DNA from: an uncultured Actinomycetes bacterium
Lineage (GTDB): Bacteria > Actinomycetota > Acidimicrobiia > Acidimicrobiales > Acidimicrobilacustridaceae
Length of the DNA: 64,000 bases
Reading direction: 5' to 3'
Assembly: GCA_937927725.1 (NCBI GenBank)
Contig: CALBSE010000074.1
Span: 1-64,000 of the forward strand
Position 1 is the stretch's first letter, and each line of letters begins with the position of its first letter. A model generated the notes under the pieces. That model had not been told where the DNA came from, did no database searches, and saw nothing but the letters and a program-made list of their open reading frames with translations. Positions 9,009 through 16,279 of the stretch are shown one piece after another. A program made the position numbers and the translations under genes.

Positions 9009-10553
9009 TCACATCGGACAGGCAACAACGTCGCGTCGCCAGACGGCAAGCCCGTCGACAACTCGATCGATGTTGTAGCAACGCTCAAGCCAACTTCCGA
9101 TTGGAAATGACTGGGGCCCGTACTGCGCCCAGTCGGTATCAGGTCGAGCTGCGTCAATAACAACGACTGGCGGATGTGCAGCGACGTCGTCAAAGAACAT
9201 ATTCCAGCGAGACCGGAATGGCTCTGCTTCGATAACGCTTCCTGAAAGAGGATGGGCGCGACTCGCCCAGTTGCCGGTGAGATACCCATCGTGCAAGAAG
9301 ATCCCCGACGGACGGCGATCCGACGCGACGTAGACGTCGGGAAGGGCTCCCCAAACCAGAATCCGCTGATCGGAACTCGTCGTGCTCTGCACGTAGCGAC
9401 CGAGCGCCGTGTAATTCGTGAGATCGGGGCGATGAATTAAAGCAAGGGTCAGCATCACCGCAAGTAGTCCGGCCGTGAGCGCGGTCAACGTCTGCCAAAC
9501 GCGACGACTTGCCGTGACCAGCGCACAACCAGTGAGAACGGCGAGTGGTGGCACTAACTGTTGGAAGTAGTGGCCGAAGAACCGAAAGCCAATCGGAATC
9601 ACCAAAATTGATGTTCCGAGCCAAACAAGCATTGTCACATCAGCGCGAACTCGCCGACGAAGTACTTCCCAAACTCCATACAAAAGCGGGAGGTGGAGCA
9701 CGAGGAAAACAACAGTGAGACCAACTCCAATAGATGCCGCCCTACCTATCGAGACTCCACCATTGAGATAGTCACTGTTGTCGGACCAAACCCATCGAAG
9801 CATTTTTGCGCCATCGAAGAACGCCAAAAAAGGAACGACGGCGAGGACCGCACCGATCGCTGTCGCACCGACAGCACGCCATTTGTCGCCACCACGGCGA
9901 AGCGCTTCGACCAGCACGGGGATCCCAACAGCGATATACGGCTGCTTGCAGTCGGAAGCAATGACAACAGCGGCACCAGCAAGCGCAAACCAAAGAAGCG
10001 GCGACCGACGCGCCGATCGGGCAACGACGATGCAGAGGATTGCAGCTGATGCGGGAAGGATCCCCCACAGCTCAAAGTTCGCCGCTTGAGCATCGGGTGG
10101 AAGAAAGAGCGCCGTTCCCGCAATGACAAGAACTCCTGCGAACAACGCCGCACGACGCGAACCCACAAGACGTCGAACGATTTCAGCGACGACGACGCCG
10201 TTGAGGAAGATGAGAAGGGCCAACACAATCCGGATGGCGCGCATGTCGACGCTCCACTCGCGGATCAATGAATACATCACGGGAACAATCGGTGGCTTCC
10301 GATCAATCACGTCGACATAAAGCTGGCCCCCGCGACGCAGGACATCTCCGGTGACAGCGAGATACGACTCATCGCGGTCGAACATTCCGTTGTACAGCAG
10401 ACCGGGAGCGCGCGACAGCAACGTTGCCAGGCCTAAGACCGTCACCATCCACGCGCTCCATGACATGCGACTGCGCACGGCAGCCACACCATCGCCAACA
10501 CGGCGAGTAACGGCATGCCATCGAGTGATGTCAGGTTTAACTGAAATGGTCAC
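9009..10553 (-). CDS. Membrane glycosyltransferase, PMT/ArnT-like
   Basis: A 514-aa polytopic membrane protein with about ten hydrophobic helices over residues 30-400 and a C-terminal extracytoplasmic part. The first loop carries the acidic motif FDRDESY, and DRKPPIVPVMYSL follows; both are typical of the PMT_2/GT39-GT83 superfamily, which uses polyprenyl-phosphate sugars. The likely role is glycosylation of a cell-envelope lipid or protein; donor and acceptor are unknown. The GTG start (VTISVKPD) was chosen because GGAG lies upstream at normal distance; the frame is open further upstream but runs into the divergent gene. Its leader contains nested inverted repeats, described separately. Confidence 0.82.
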   Translation of the reverse strand: MTISVKPDITRWHAVTRRVGDGVAAVRSRMSWSAWMVTVLGLATLLSRAPGLLYNGMFDRDESYLAVTGDVLRRGGQLYVDVIDRKPPIVPVMYSLIREWSVDMRAIRIVLALLIFLNGVVVAEIVRRLVGSRRAALFAGVLVIAGTALFLPPDAQAANFELWGILPASAAILCIVVARSARRSPLLWFALAGAAVVIASDCKQPYIAVGIPVLVEALRRGGDKWRAVGATAIGAVLAVVPFLAFFDGAKMLRWVWSDNSDYLNGGVSIGRAASIGVGLTVVFLVLHLPLLYGVWEVLRRRVRADVTMLVWLGTSILVIPIGFRFFGHYFQQLVPPLAVLTGCALVTASRRVWQTLTALTAGLLAVMLTLALIHRPDLTNYTALGRYVQSTTSSDQRILVWGALPDVYVASDRRPSGIFLHDGYLTGNWASRAHPLSGSVIEAEPFRSRWNMFFDDVAAHPPVVVIDAARPDTDWAQYGPQSFPIGSWLERCYNIDRVVDGLAVWRRDVVACPM

Positions 10554-10604
10554 GGGTGTCTCCTGCACAGACCCGGGTTCGGGTCTCGGACCACCAGGAC
10601 ACCC
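10554..10604. repeat. Nested inverted repeats in the divergent intergenic region
   Basis: An outer 7-bp inverted repeat (GGGTGTC at 10554-10560 and GACACCC at 10598-10604) encloses a perfect inner hairpin (AGACCCG, loop GGTT, CGGGTCT at 10569-10586). In the glycosyltransferase mRNA the outer arm GACACCC ends directly before the GTG and overlaps the end of its GGAG ribosome-binding site. It could be an RNA structure or a protein operator. Confidence 0.5.
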
Positions 10605-10642
10605 CAGAGGTCGCCCACGATGATGGCAGACACGTAGCCTCC

Positions 10643-11191
10643 ATGGGAGTGAGCCCCGAACCTGTCGCCCCCGGAACCCCTGATCTCGCATCACTCGCCG
10701 ACCGTCAAGCGATCAGCGACCTCGTCCTCACCTATTGCCGAGGAATCGACCGGCTCGATCGCGATCTTGTTGCCAGTTGCTTCCACGCCGACGCCACTGA
10801 CACGCACGGTTCGTTCCGAGGCACGATTGCGGAATTCATCGACTGGGCATTCGGACTTTTGCAGCGGTACGACTCGACGATGCATCTCGTCGCCAACCAC
10901 CTTGCAACCGTGAACGGCCCTGCCGCCGTCGCCGAGACCTACGGAATCGCGTATCACCGGTCCTCCGATCCTGATCCCCGCCGCAATCTCACGGTCGGCT
11001 TTCGCTACCTCGACCGACTCGAGCGCCGCGACGGAGGACCATGGCTAATTGCTCGCCGCATTGCCACCACCGAATGGGTGACTGCGCCAGGAACCGGTTC
11101 CGAATGGCCTATTCCCGCCGACTCTGCAGTTGGTCAGCGCAACACCACCGATCCGCTGTATCAATTACTGCTCGAACTCTCACACGACTGA
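10643..11191 (+). CDS. SnoaL-like (NTF2-fold) protein
   Basis: A 182-aa protein of the SnoaL_4 type: LADRQAISDLVLTYCRGIDRLDRDLVASCFHADATDTHG is the typical N-terminal helix and pocket region of this NTF2-like fold, seen in ring cyclases, hydroxylase small subunits and many unassigned enzymes. The ATG at MGVSPEP was chosen; the frame is open back to the start of the divergent glycosyltransferase, but the upstream residues do not look like part of the fold. No strong ribosome-binding site is present. It is followed by a zinc alcohol dehydrogenase after 25 bases in the same direction, so they probably form one transcript. The substrate is unknown. Confidence 0.85.
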   Translation: MGVSPEPVAPGTPDLASLADRQAISDLVLTYCRGIDRLDRDLVASCFHADATDTHGSFRGTIAEFIDWAFGLLQRYDSTMHLVANHLATVNGPAAVAETYGIAYHRSSDPDPRRNLTVGFRYLDRLERRDGGPWLIARRIATTEWVTAPGTGSEWPIPADSAVGQRNTTDPLYQLLLELSHD

Positions 11192-11216
11192 TCACACACC
11201 CACCCGAAGGAACCCC

Positions 11217-12152
11217 ATGCGTGCTGTCCGTTGTCCCGAAGGCAAGCCAACCGTCGCTGATGTTCCAGAGCCATCTGGCGAAGGCGTCGTTGTAACCGTC
11301 GCGTCTGCCGGCATCTGCGGTTCCGATCTGCACCTCTTGAATTTCGGACTTCCCGCAACGTTCGGTCACGAGTTTGCAGGAACGCTCGCCGATGGAACAC
11401 CCGTAGCAGTGGAACCGATCGATCCGTGTTTGGTGTGCGAAGCCTGCGTCGATGGCAACACGCAACTTTGCGTTCGCGGCCCAGCGATGGCCTTTGGTGT
11501 TGGACGCGATGGCGGTATGGCCGAAAAGGTCCTCGTGCCCACGACGTCGATCGCTCGACTGCCCGTCGGGGTGGCTGCGTCGAATGGCTGCCTCGTGGAA
11601 CCTCTTGCAGTCGCCGTTCATGGCGTCCGTCGCGGAAACATTCGTGGAAGCGACCGCGTCGCCGTCATTGGCGGAGGAACCATCGGTCAAACCGCGCTCG
11701 TTGTCGCGCAACAAACTGGCGCGAAGGTCGACCTCGCGGCCCGACACGATCGTCAGATCGACGCGGCTGCTCGACTCGGCGCAGGAGCTCTCGAGGGCCA
11801 CGGCTACGACGTCGTCATCGAAGCAGCAGGCACCGCATCAGCGCTCGCTGAAGCCGCCGACCGTTGTCGACCCGGCGGGACAATCGTCCTCCTTGGCAGT
11901 TACTGGGACGGTTCGGTCGAGATGCCGGGCATGGCAATCGGCATGAAAGAACTCACGCTGGTTCCAGCTGTGATGTACGGGCGCGTCGGCCCGTCTCGCG
12001 ATATCGACGTTGCCGCAACAATCCTTGCTCAGCGACCCGAACTTCCCGATGTCATCGTCACACATCGCTTCCCGCTTGATGCGGCAGCCGAAGCGTTCGC
12101 GGTTGCGGCCGACCGATCAGCAGGAGCAATCAAGGTCGTTCTCGAACCCTGA
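11217..12152 (+). CDS. Zinc-dependent alcohol dehydrogenase (MDR family)
   Basis: A 311-aa medium-chain dehydrogenase. Catalytic zinc ligands are C in AGICGSDLH and H-E in FGHEFAG; the structural zinc site is the four-cysteine lobe DPCLVCEACVDGNTQLC. The NAD(P) fold has VIGGGTIGQTA. It is short for the family (usually 340-370), mainly through a compact C-terminal half. The ATG has GAAGGA five bases upstream; an upstream in-frame extension lies within the preceding SnoaL gene and is rejected. Likely oxidises a polyol, alcohol or hydroxy compound; threonine or sorbitol dehydrogenase-like enzymes share this architecture. It probably works with the preceding SnoaL-like protein. Confidence 0.9.
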   Translation: MRAVRCPEGKPTVADVPEPSGEGVVVTVASAGICGSDLHLLNFGLPATFGHEFAGTLADGTPVAVEPIDPCLVCEACVDGNTQLCVRGPAMAFGVGRDGGMAEKVLVPTTSIARLPVGVAASNGCLVEPLAVAVHGVRRGNIRGSDRVAVIGGGTIGQTALVVAQQTGAKVDLAARHDRQIDAAARLGAGALEGHGYDVVIEAAGTASALAEAADRCRPGGTIVLLGSYWDGSVEMPGMAIGMKELTLVPAVMYGRVGPSRDIDVAATILAQRPELPDVIVTHRFPLDAAAEAFAVAADRSAGAIKVVLEP

Positions 12153-12168
12153 ATGGCCAGCGCGGTCG

Positions 12169-12420
12169 CTACTTGGTGGCGTCTCGCACTGCTGCCATCA
12201 ATTCCGTGATCGACGGATTCACAAGAATCTCTTCGCCCACCAACACACTGGGAACGGTTTCGGAACCAATACGACGATTCAGAAGTTCGCGCGCGTCGTC
12301 ATCTTCCCAGATGTTGCGAAGTTCAACTTCAAGTCCGTGACGTTCGATGCCGGAAAACAACATTCGGCAGAATGGACAATGCGGACGCCAAAGAACGACT
12401 GGAGTGAGTACGTCGGCCAC
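12169..12420 (-). CDS. Glutaredoxin/mycoredoxin-like protein
   Basis: An 83-aa thioredoxin-fold protein with active site WRPHCPFCRML (CxxC) and the cis-proline segment ETVPSVLVGEE. Its size matches actinobacterial mycoredoxins (about 80-85 aa), which reduce mycothiol mixed disulfides. The GTG start (VADVLTPVV) was chosen because it lies seven bases after the stop of the DsbA-like gene; the longer frame from an ATG at 12507 would overlap that gene by 80 bases. The neighbour and an Mca-like gene elsewhere in the window support a mycothiol-using cell, so mycothiol as partner is reasonable inference. Confidence 0.82.
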   Translation of the reverse strand: MADVLTPVVLWRPHCPFCRMLFSGIERHGLEVELRNIWEDDDARELLNRRIGSETVPSVLVGEEILVNPSITELMAAVRDATK

Positions 12421-12427
12421 GGCAGGC

Positions 12428-13084
12428 TCAGTCGAACGAAAGCGGATCGCGTAGTGAACGCTTGAGTTCGGCAAAGCCCGGAGTGCGAGCGAGAGTTTGC
12501 ACCGCATCCCAAAGTTCGAGTGCAGCGTCGCCTCGAGGAATCGACGAGATCACGGGACCAAACAACGAGGCCTCTCGGTCGGTTCCCGGAGCAAACGTGA
12601 GGATCGGCGTACCAACATCACGACCGGTCCGCCCAAGCGACTGCTCTGTTTCTTCACGGAGAAGTGCATCCCATGACTCGTCGTCAGCTGCAGTGACCAG
12701 CGATGCATCAAGCCCCGCAGCAGCGATCACCTCGGCAACAAGGTTTTCAGGAATGGGCTCGCCACCAAAAACTGCAACCGACACGCCGTCGTGATGCATG
12801 CGTTCGCCGGCTGCGGTGTAGAGAGCGGCGACCGCGTCGTTGCCTCCTTCAGCACGAGCGGCGGCAGCGACACGAAGCAGTCGACGACCAAGACCATGAA
12901 GTGAGGGGTACGCCGGAGGAAACTTCGAGTAATCGGTGTCTTCGTTCACGATGGCTAAGGCGATGAACTTCCATTCGACGGTGATGTCGCGGAGCTTGCT
13001 GACCTCAACCACCCAACGACTCGTCACCCATGCGAATGGGCAAATGGGATCGAAAAAGAACTCAAGATCAGTGGTGGAAGTCAT
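12428..13084 (-). CDS. DsbA-family thiol oxidoreductase (mycothiol-linked type)
   Basis: A 218-aa thioredoxin-fold protein with a long helical insertion. The active site FFFDPICPFAW places one cysteine where DsbA has CxxC; the second position is Ala, so it looks monothiol. Cytoplasmic DsbA-like proteins of this kind in actinobacteria (for example the mycobacterial Rv2466c family) act with mycothiol on electrophiles or nitro compounds; assignment to exactly that group is uncertain. No signal peptide. The ATG at MTSTTDLEFF begins directly at the first beta strand; 12 further in-frame codons upstream are unlikely. It is followed by a mycoredoxin-like gene after seven bases, which supports a shared redox pathway. 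Confidence 0.82.
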   Translation of the reverse strand: MTSTTDLEFFFDPICPFAWVTSRWVVEVSKLRDITVEWKFIALAIVNEDTDYSKFPPAYPSLHGLGRRLLRVAAAARAEGGNDAVAALYTAAGERMHHDGVSVAVFGGEPIPENLVAEVIAAAGLDASLVTAADDESWDALLREETEQSLGRTGRDVGTPILTFAPGTDREASLFGPVISSIPRGDAALELWDAVQTLARTPGFAELKRSLRDPLSFD

Positions 13085-13152
13085 GGCGACACGATACGGC
13101 CATACCGGCTGATTGCGCACCTACATGCGCTTTCGTCTACAAAAACCGGAAC

Positions 13153-13497
13153 TCAGAACGCCGATTCGATAACCCTCACCTCGCGGCCAACGACACACGC
13201 GACATCGAACCGAATCGCTCCGGGCCGCACATGCTGTGCATCGATCCAACGCAGACCGAGTTTTCGCAATCGCGCTTGCTTCCTTGGGGTTACCGCGGAG
13301 GCTGGCGATCCATAGGCATCACTCGATCGGGTTTTGACCTCACAGAACACGAGTACCCGCCGACGAGTCAGGACGAGATCAATCTCGCCATCGCGGCAAC
13401 GCCAATTTCGGTCGACAACGACATAGCCATGCGCTTCGTACCAACGTGCAGCCAGGTTTTCGCCGTAGGACCCAAGGGCCCGGCGACCGGCCGTCAA
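13153..13497 (-). CDS. YraN family (UPF0102) endonuclease-like protein
   Basis: A protein of about 114 aa. The family opening GSYGENLAARWYEAHGYVVVDRNWRCRDGEIDLV and the nuclease-fold motif VFCEVKTR (E and K of a PD-(D/E)XK-like site) are clear. Its role is unknown; a nucleic-acid processing function is assumed from the fold. No ATG or GTG is available near the family start, so TTG (LTAGRRAL) is proposed; this start is uncertain. It lies directly behind the DUF2469 gene, an arrangement well known in actinobacteria, where both follow rnhB. Confidence 0.85.
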   Translation of the reverse strand: MTAGRRALGSYGENLAARWYEAHGYVVVDRNWRCRDGEIDLVLTRRRVLVFCEVKTRSSDAYGSPASAVTPRKQARLRKLGLRWIDAQHVRPGAIRFDVACVVGREVRVIESAF

Positions 13498-13510
13498 CCG
13501 AGATGAGCCA

Positions 13511-13813
13511 TCAAGGGAGTCGCAGCTCTTCGCGAGGCAACTCTTCGATGTTGACGTCCTTGAATGTGACAACTCGGACGTGAGAGACGAATCGGTTCTG
13601 TCGGTACATGTCCCAGACCCACGCATCGCGAAGTTCGATCTCGACGCGGGTTCGGCCGTTTTCGTTCACAACGCTCTGAGTGACCTCGTTGGCCAAATAG
13701 AAACGTCGTTCGGTTTCAACCACAAACCGGAACATTGGACAGACATCTTTGTATTCGCGATAAAGCTGCAACTCGACATCGGACTCGTACTCTTCGAGAT
13801 CCTCAGAACTCAC
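13511..13813 (-). CDS. DUF2469 family protein
   Basis: A 100-aa acidic protein nearly identical in layout to the actinobacterial DUF2469 family (mycobacterial Rv2901c type): MSSEDLEEYESDVELQLYREYKDV at the start, then RFVVETERRFYLANEV and the DAWVWDMYR motif. Function is unknown. The GTG start has GGAG six bases upstream. In many actinobacteria it sits between rnhB and yraN; here yraN follows but rnhB and lepB are absent and rplS is the next gene upstream. Confidence 0.93.
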   Translation of the reverse strand: MSSEDLEEYESDVELQLYREYKDVCPMFRFVVETERRFYLANEVTQSVVNENGRTRVEIELRDAWVWDMYRQNRFVSHVRVVTFKDVNIEELPREELRLP

Positions 13814-13883
13814 ACGCAGCTCCGCTCAACAGCGACTTTGCTTGGACAACCCCGATGAAACGAGTTGCACCAAGAAAGTTTGG

Positions 13884-13900
13884 GCCGACAACACGTCGGC
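13884..13900 (-). terminator. Possible terminator after rplS
   Basis: A 6-bp stem (GCCGAC / GTCGGC) with a 5-base loop lies 14 bases after the rplS stop on the minus strand, followed by CCAAACTTTCTTGG. It is short and lacks a clean U run. Confidence 0.4.
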
Positions 13901-13913
13901 GAGAACGCGACGA

Positions 13914-14258
13914 TCAGTCGCGCTTTTCCTTGATCTTGGCCGACTTACCAACGCGATCGCGGAGGTAATAGAGCTTCGCTCGACGCACATCGCCGCGGGT
14001 CACAACTTCGATCTTGGAAACAATCGGAGAATGCACCGGGAAGGTTCGCTCGACGCCAACGCCGAAGCTGACCTTGCGAACGGTGAAGGTTTCCTGGAGA
14101 CCGCCACCCTGACGACGGATGACTGCGCCCTGGAACAGCTGAACGCGCTCGCGGTTGCCTTCAACAACACGGACATGCACCTTGAGAGTGTCGCCGGGGG
14201 CGAACTCGGGCACGTCGTCGCGGAGGCTTTGGGCGTCGATGAGATCGATGGCGTTCAT
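13914..14258 (-). CDS. rplS: 50S ribosomal protein L19
   Basis: A 114-aa L19 with the expected length and signature: PEFAPGDTLKVHVRVVEGNRERVQLFQGAVIRRQGGG, SFGVGVERTFPVHSPIV and RRAKLYYLRDR. It sits at the 30S-50S interface. The ATG has AGGAC six bases upstream. It closes the rpsP-khpA-rimM-trmD-rplS ribosome cluster; a 133-base gap separates it from trmD, which may allow separate control. A small hairpin in that gap is listed separately. Confidence 0.97.
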   Translation of the reverse strand: MNAIDLIDAQSLRDDVPEFAPGDTLKVHVRVVEGNRERVQLFQGAVIRRQGGGLQETFTVRKVSFGVGVERTFPVHSPIVSKIEVVTRGDVRRAKLYYLRDRVGKSAKIKEKRD

Positions 14259-14277
14259 TGAAGTGTCCTGGCTGCAA

Positions 14278-14298
14278 TGCCCGCTTTGAGGCGGGGCA
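14278..14298 (-). promoter_or_regulatory. Hairpin in the rplS leader
   Basis: In the minus-strand transcript TGCCCCGC and GCGGGCA pair (7 bp with one bulged base) about 20 bases upstream of the rplS start. It may be a weak trmD terminator or a leader structure controlling L19. Low confidence; no U run follows. Confidence 0.3.
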
Positions 14299-14391
14299 AG
14301 AAACGAAATCGGGACCGGGAGCGGTTGCCCGAGGGAGTGATCATCGTAGGCGGACCGATCCCCCAACGGCAAAGCGCCAAACGGCCTCTCG

Positions 14392-15123
14392 TCAATCGCT
14401 GAGATCCGGGTCGTTCAAAAGGGCCTTGTCCGCCTCAGAAAGCCCACCCCGAGCCTCGATGAGATCCGGCCTCGAACGAATGGTCCGCCGCAGAGCCCGG
14501 GCTCGGCGCCAGCGGGCGATCTTGCCGTGATCGCCCGATCGGAGCACCTTGGGCACCGTCATTCCCCGGAACTCGGCCGGCTTGGTGAACTGCGGATACT
14601 CCAGCAGACCATCGCTGAAGGATTCATCGCTGGCGGAGGCGGAATTCCCCATCACGCCAGGCACGAGACGCCCTACGGCCTCTAGAACCACCATTGCGGC
14701 GACCTCACCGCCACCAAGGACGTAGTCGCCGATCGACAGCTCGTCATCGCATAGATCGGTGCGCACTCGATCGTCGACGCCCTCATAGCGGCCACACAGC
14801 ATGGAGAACCCGCCGGACTCGGCCAGTTCTTGTGCCATCGCCTGATCGAGGCGACGACCGCCCGGACCAAGCAGGAAAAGTGGTCGAGGCGGATCAGCGG
14901 CCTCGACCGATGCGTAAATCGGTTCAGGGCGCAGCACCATGCCTGCTCCCCCGCCAAAGGGTGAGTCGTCCACGGTGCGGTGAACGTCCGTGGTGTGCTC
15001 TCGCAGATCGTGGACGCGCACGTCGAGCAAGCCCTTGGCTGAGGCCCGGCCAAGAAGACTTTGTCCCGCGAACCCCGTCACCATGTCGGGGAAGATCGTG
15101 AAGACGTCGATACGCATGAGCAT
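14392..15123 (-). CDS. trmD: tRNA (guanine-N1-)-methyltransferase
   Basis: A 243-aa SPOUT enzyme that methylates G37 of tRNAs using SAM and prevents frameshifting. The trefoil-knot segment LSIGDYVLGGGEVAAMV (about residue 130) and MLCGRYEGVDDRV are diagnostic; VDDSPFGGGAGMVLRPEP is the conserved N-terminal motif. Two ATGs (codons 1 and 3) are possible; the first overlaps the rimM stop as TGATG and is used. It is part of the rpsP-rimM-trmD-rplS cluster. Confidence 0.97.
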   Translation of the reverse strand: MLMRIDVFTIFPDMVTGFAGQSLLGRASAKGLLDVRVHDLREHTTDVHRTVDDSPFGGGAGMVLRPEPIYASVEAADPPRPLFLLGPGGRRLDQAMAQELAESGGFSMLCGRYEGVDDRVRTDLCDDELSIGDYVLGGGEVAAMVVLEAVGRLVPGVMGNSASASDESFSDGLLEYPQFTKPAEFRGMTVPKVLRSGDHGKIARWRRARALRRTIRSRPDLIEARGGLSEADKALLNDPDLSD

Positions 15124-15635
15124 CAGTCCTCGTCGAGAAGTTCGAAGAGACCGTCGGGGACCTCAACGATCAATCGATCTTCGTCGTCGCGGCCTTCAAC
15201 GAAGCGCAACGGAACCAATGCACCGCTGTCAAGCACGAGAAGATCGCTCGCAGGATTGTCCTGCACCGCAACAACGGTGCCGCGCTCGGTGCCGTCAGTT
15301 TCGACAACAGTTGAACCGATCAGTTCATGAACCCACAGTGCATTGGGATCATCGTCGTCAAGTGGTTCGGCCGAAAGCACGAGCCCAGAAATAGCTTCGG
15401 CACCTTCGCGGCCGTACACGCCCTCGAAGGTCACGATCCAGCGATGCTGATGGGGACGCGACGCTGTGATCACGAATTCGCGATCATCAGCGAACAAATG
15501 CGTTCCAGGAGCAACGCGACGAGTTTCGGTCGTCGTCAGTGCAACGACAACGTCGCCGCGAACTCCATGCGGTTTGTCGATGCGGCCGACCTCGAGGAGG
15601 TTCACCGGATCAGTCGAGGAACTCGACCTCGACAT
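15123..15635 (-). CDS. rimM: Ribosome maturation factor RimM
   Basis: A 16S processing protein that binds S19 during 30S assembly. It shows the RimM N-domain opening NLLEVGRIDKPHGVRGDVVVALTT and the C-terminal PRC barrel ending in IVEVPDGLFELLDED. The ATG used gives 170 aa and overlaps the khpA end by 26 bases; a GTG at 15605 (VNLLEVG), four bases after the khpA stop, would give 160 aa and is an equally reasonable start. The next gene, trmD, overlaps its stop. Confidence 0.94.
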   Translation of the reverse strand: MSRSSSSTDPVNLLEVGRIDKPHGVRGDVVVALTTTETRRVAPGTHLFADDREFVITASRPHQHRWIVTFEGVYGREGAEAISGLVLSAEPLDDDDPNALWVHELIGSTVVETDGTERGTVVAVQDNPASDLLVLDSGALVPLRFVEGRDDEDRLIVEVPDGLFELLDED

Positions 15636-15897
15636 CGCCACCGTCACGGGCGGCGGCGGCGCGCACGACGGTGCGAATCGACTGCGCAACACGACCGCGC
15701 TTGCCGATGACGCGACCCATGTCGCCAGGACCAACGTGCACGTTGAGGACGGTCTTGCGACCGCGATCGTCGAGTTCGATCTCGACGGCGGACGGATCCT
15801 CGACGAGTTGTTGAACGACGTAGGTCAACACGGCCTTGGCCGTGGTGAAGTCGGGAGTTGCTTCCGACGCGTCGACGGTGTCGGCGACGTCGCTCAC
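15610..15897 (-). CDS. khpA: KH-domain RNA-binding protein KhpA
   Basis: A 95-aa single KH-domain protein. The GxxG loop sits in GRVIGKRGRVAQSIRTVVRAAA (about residue 65). In Gram-positive bacteria KhpA binds RNA together with KhpB and affects growth and cell size. It is found, as here, between rpsP and rimM. The GTG start overlaps the rpsP stop as GTGA, indicating translational coupling. The residues before the KH fold (DVADTVDASEATPDF) are an acidic extension. Confidence 0.93.
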   Translation of the reverse strand: MSDVADTVDASEATPDFTTAKAVLTYVVQQLVEDPSAVEIELDDRGRKTVLNVHVGPGDMGRVIGKRGRVAQSIRTVVRAAAARDGGDVEVEFLD

Positions 15898-16157
15898 GAT
15901 GCTGCGCCGGTGAACTGCTCCCAAGCGCCAGAGATCTTCAGAAGCTTCTCGACAACTTCAGTGGGCTGCGCGCCCTTCTGGAGCCATGCGACAGCTTTGT
16001 CGTTGTCGATGGTGATCTCGGAGGGCTCGGTACGGGGGTTGTAATGACCCACGATTTCGATGAACCGGCCGTTGCGCGGCGAGCGCGAATCGGCGGCGAC
16101 GACGCGATACGTCGGCTGCTTGGTCTTTCCCATCCGCATGAGGCGGAGCTTCACCAC
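15894..16157 (-). CDS. rpsP: 30S ribosomal protein S16
   Basis: An 87-aa S16 with the conserved start KLRLMRMGKTKQPTYRVVAADSRSPRNGRFIE and GHYNPRTEP. It starts at the first of two consecutive GTG codons, with GAGAG seven bases upstream. It is the first gene of the small cluster rpsP-khpA-rimM-trmD-rplS, 122 bases after ffh in the same direction. Confidence 0.97.
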   Translation of the reverse strand: MVKLRLMRMGKTKQPTYRVVAADSRSPRNGRFIEIVGHYNPRTEPSEITIDNDKAVAWLQKGAQPTEVVEKLLKISGAWEQFTGAAS

Positions 16158-16248
16158 GAGGTTTCTCTCTTCTGCTGGTCGTGCAAGAACGGACTACGAA
16201 CGTTATCGGCCGAACCCATCGGGACGGCTGAGCGGCCTTCAATCGTGA

Positions 16249-16267
16249 CCCGCGACGGAGCCGCGGG
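16249..16267 (-). terminator. Possible hairpin after ffh
   Basis: A 6-bp GC stem (CCCGCG / CGCGGG, 7-base loop) lies 13 bases beyond the ffh stop on the minus strand and before rpsP. No U run follows, so termination is only possible. Confidence 0.35.
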
Positions 16268-16279
16268 CAAGTTCAGAAC

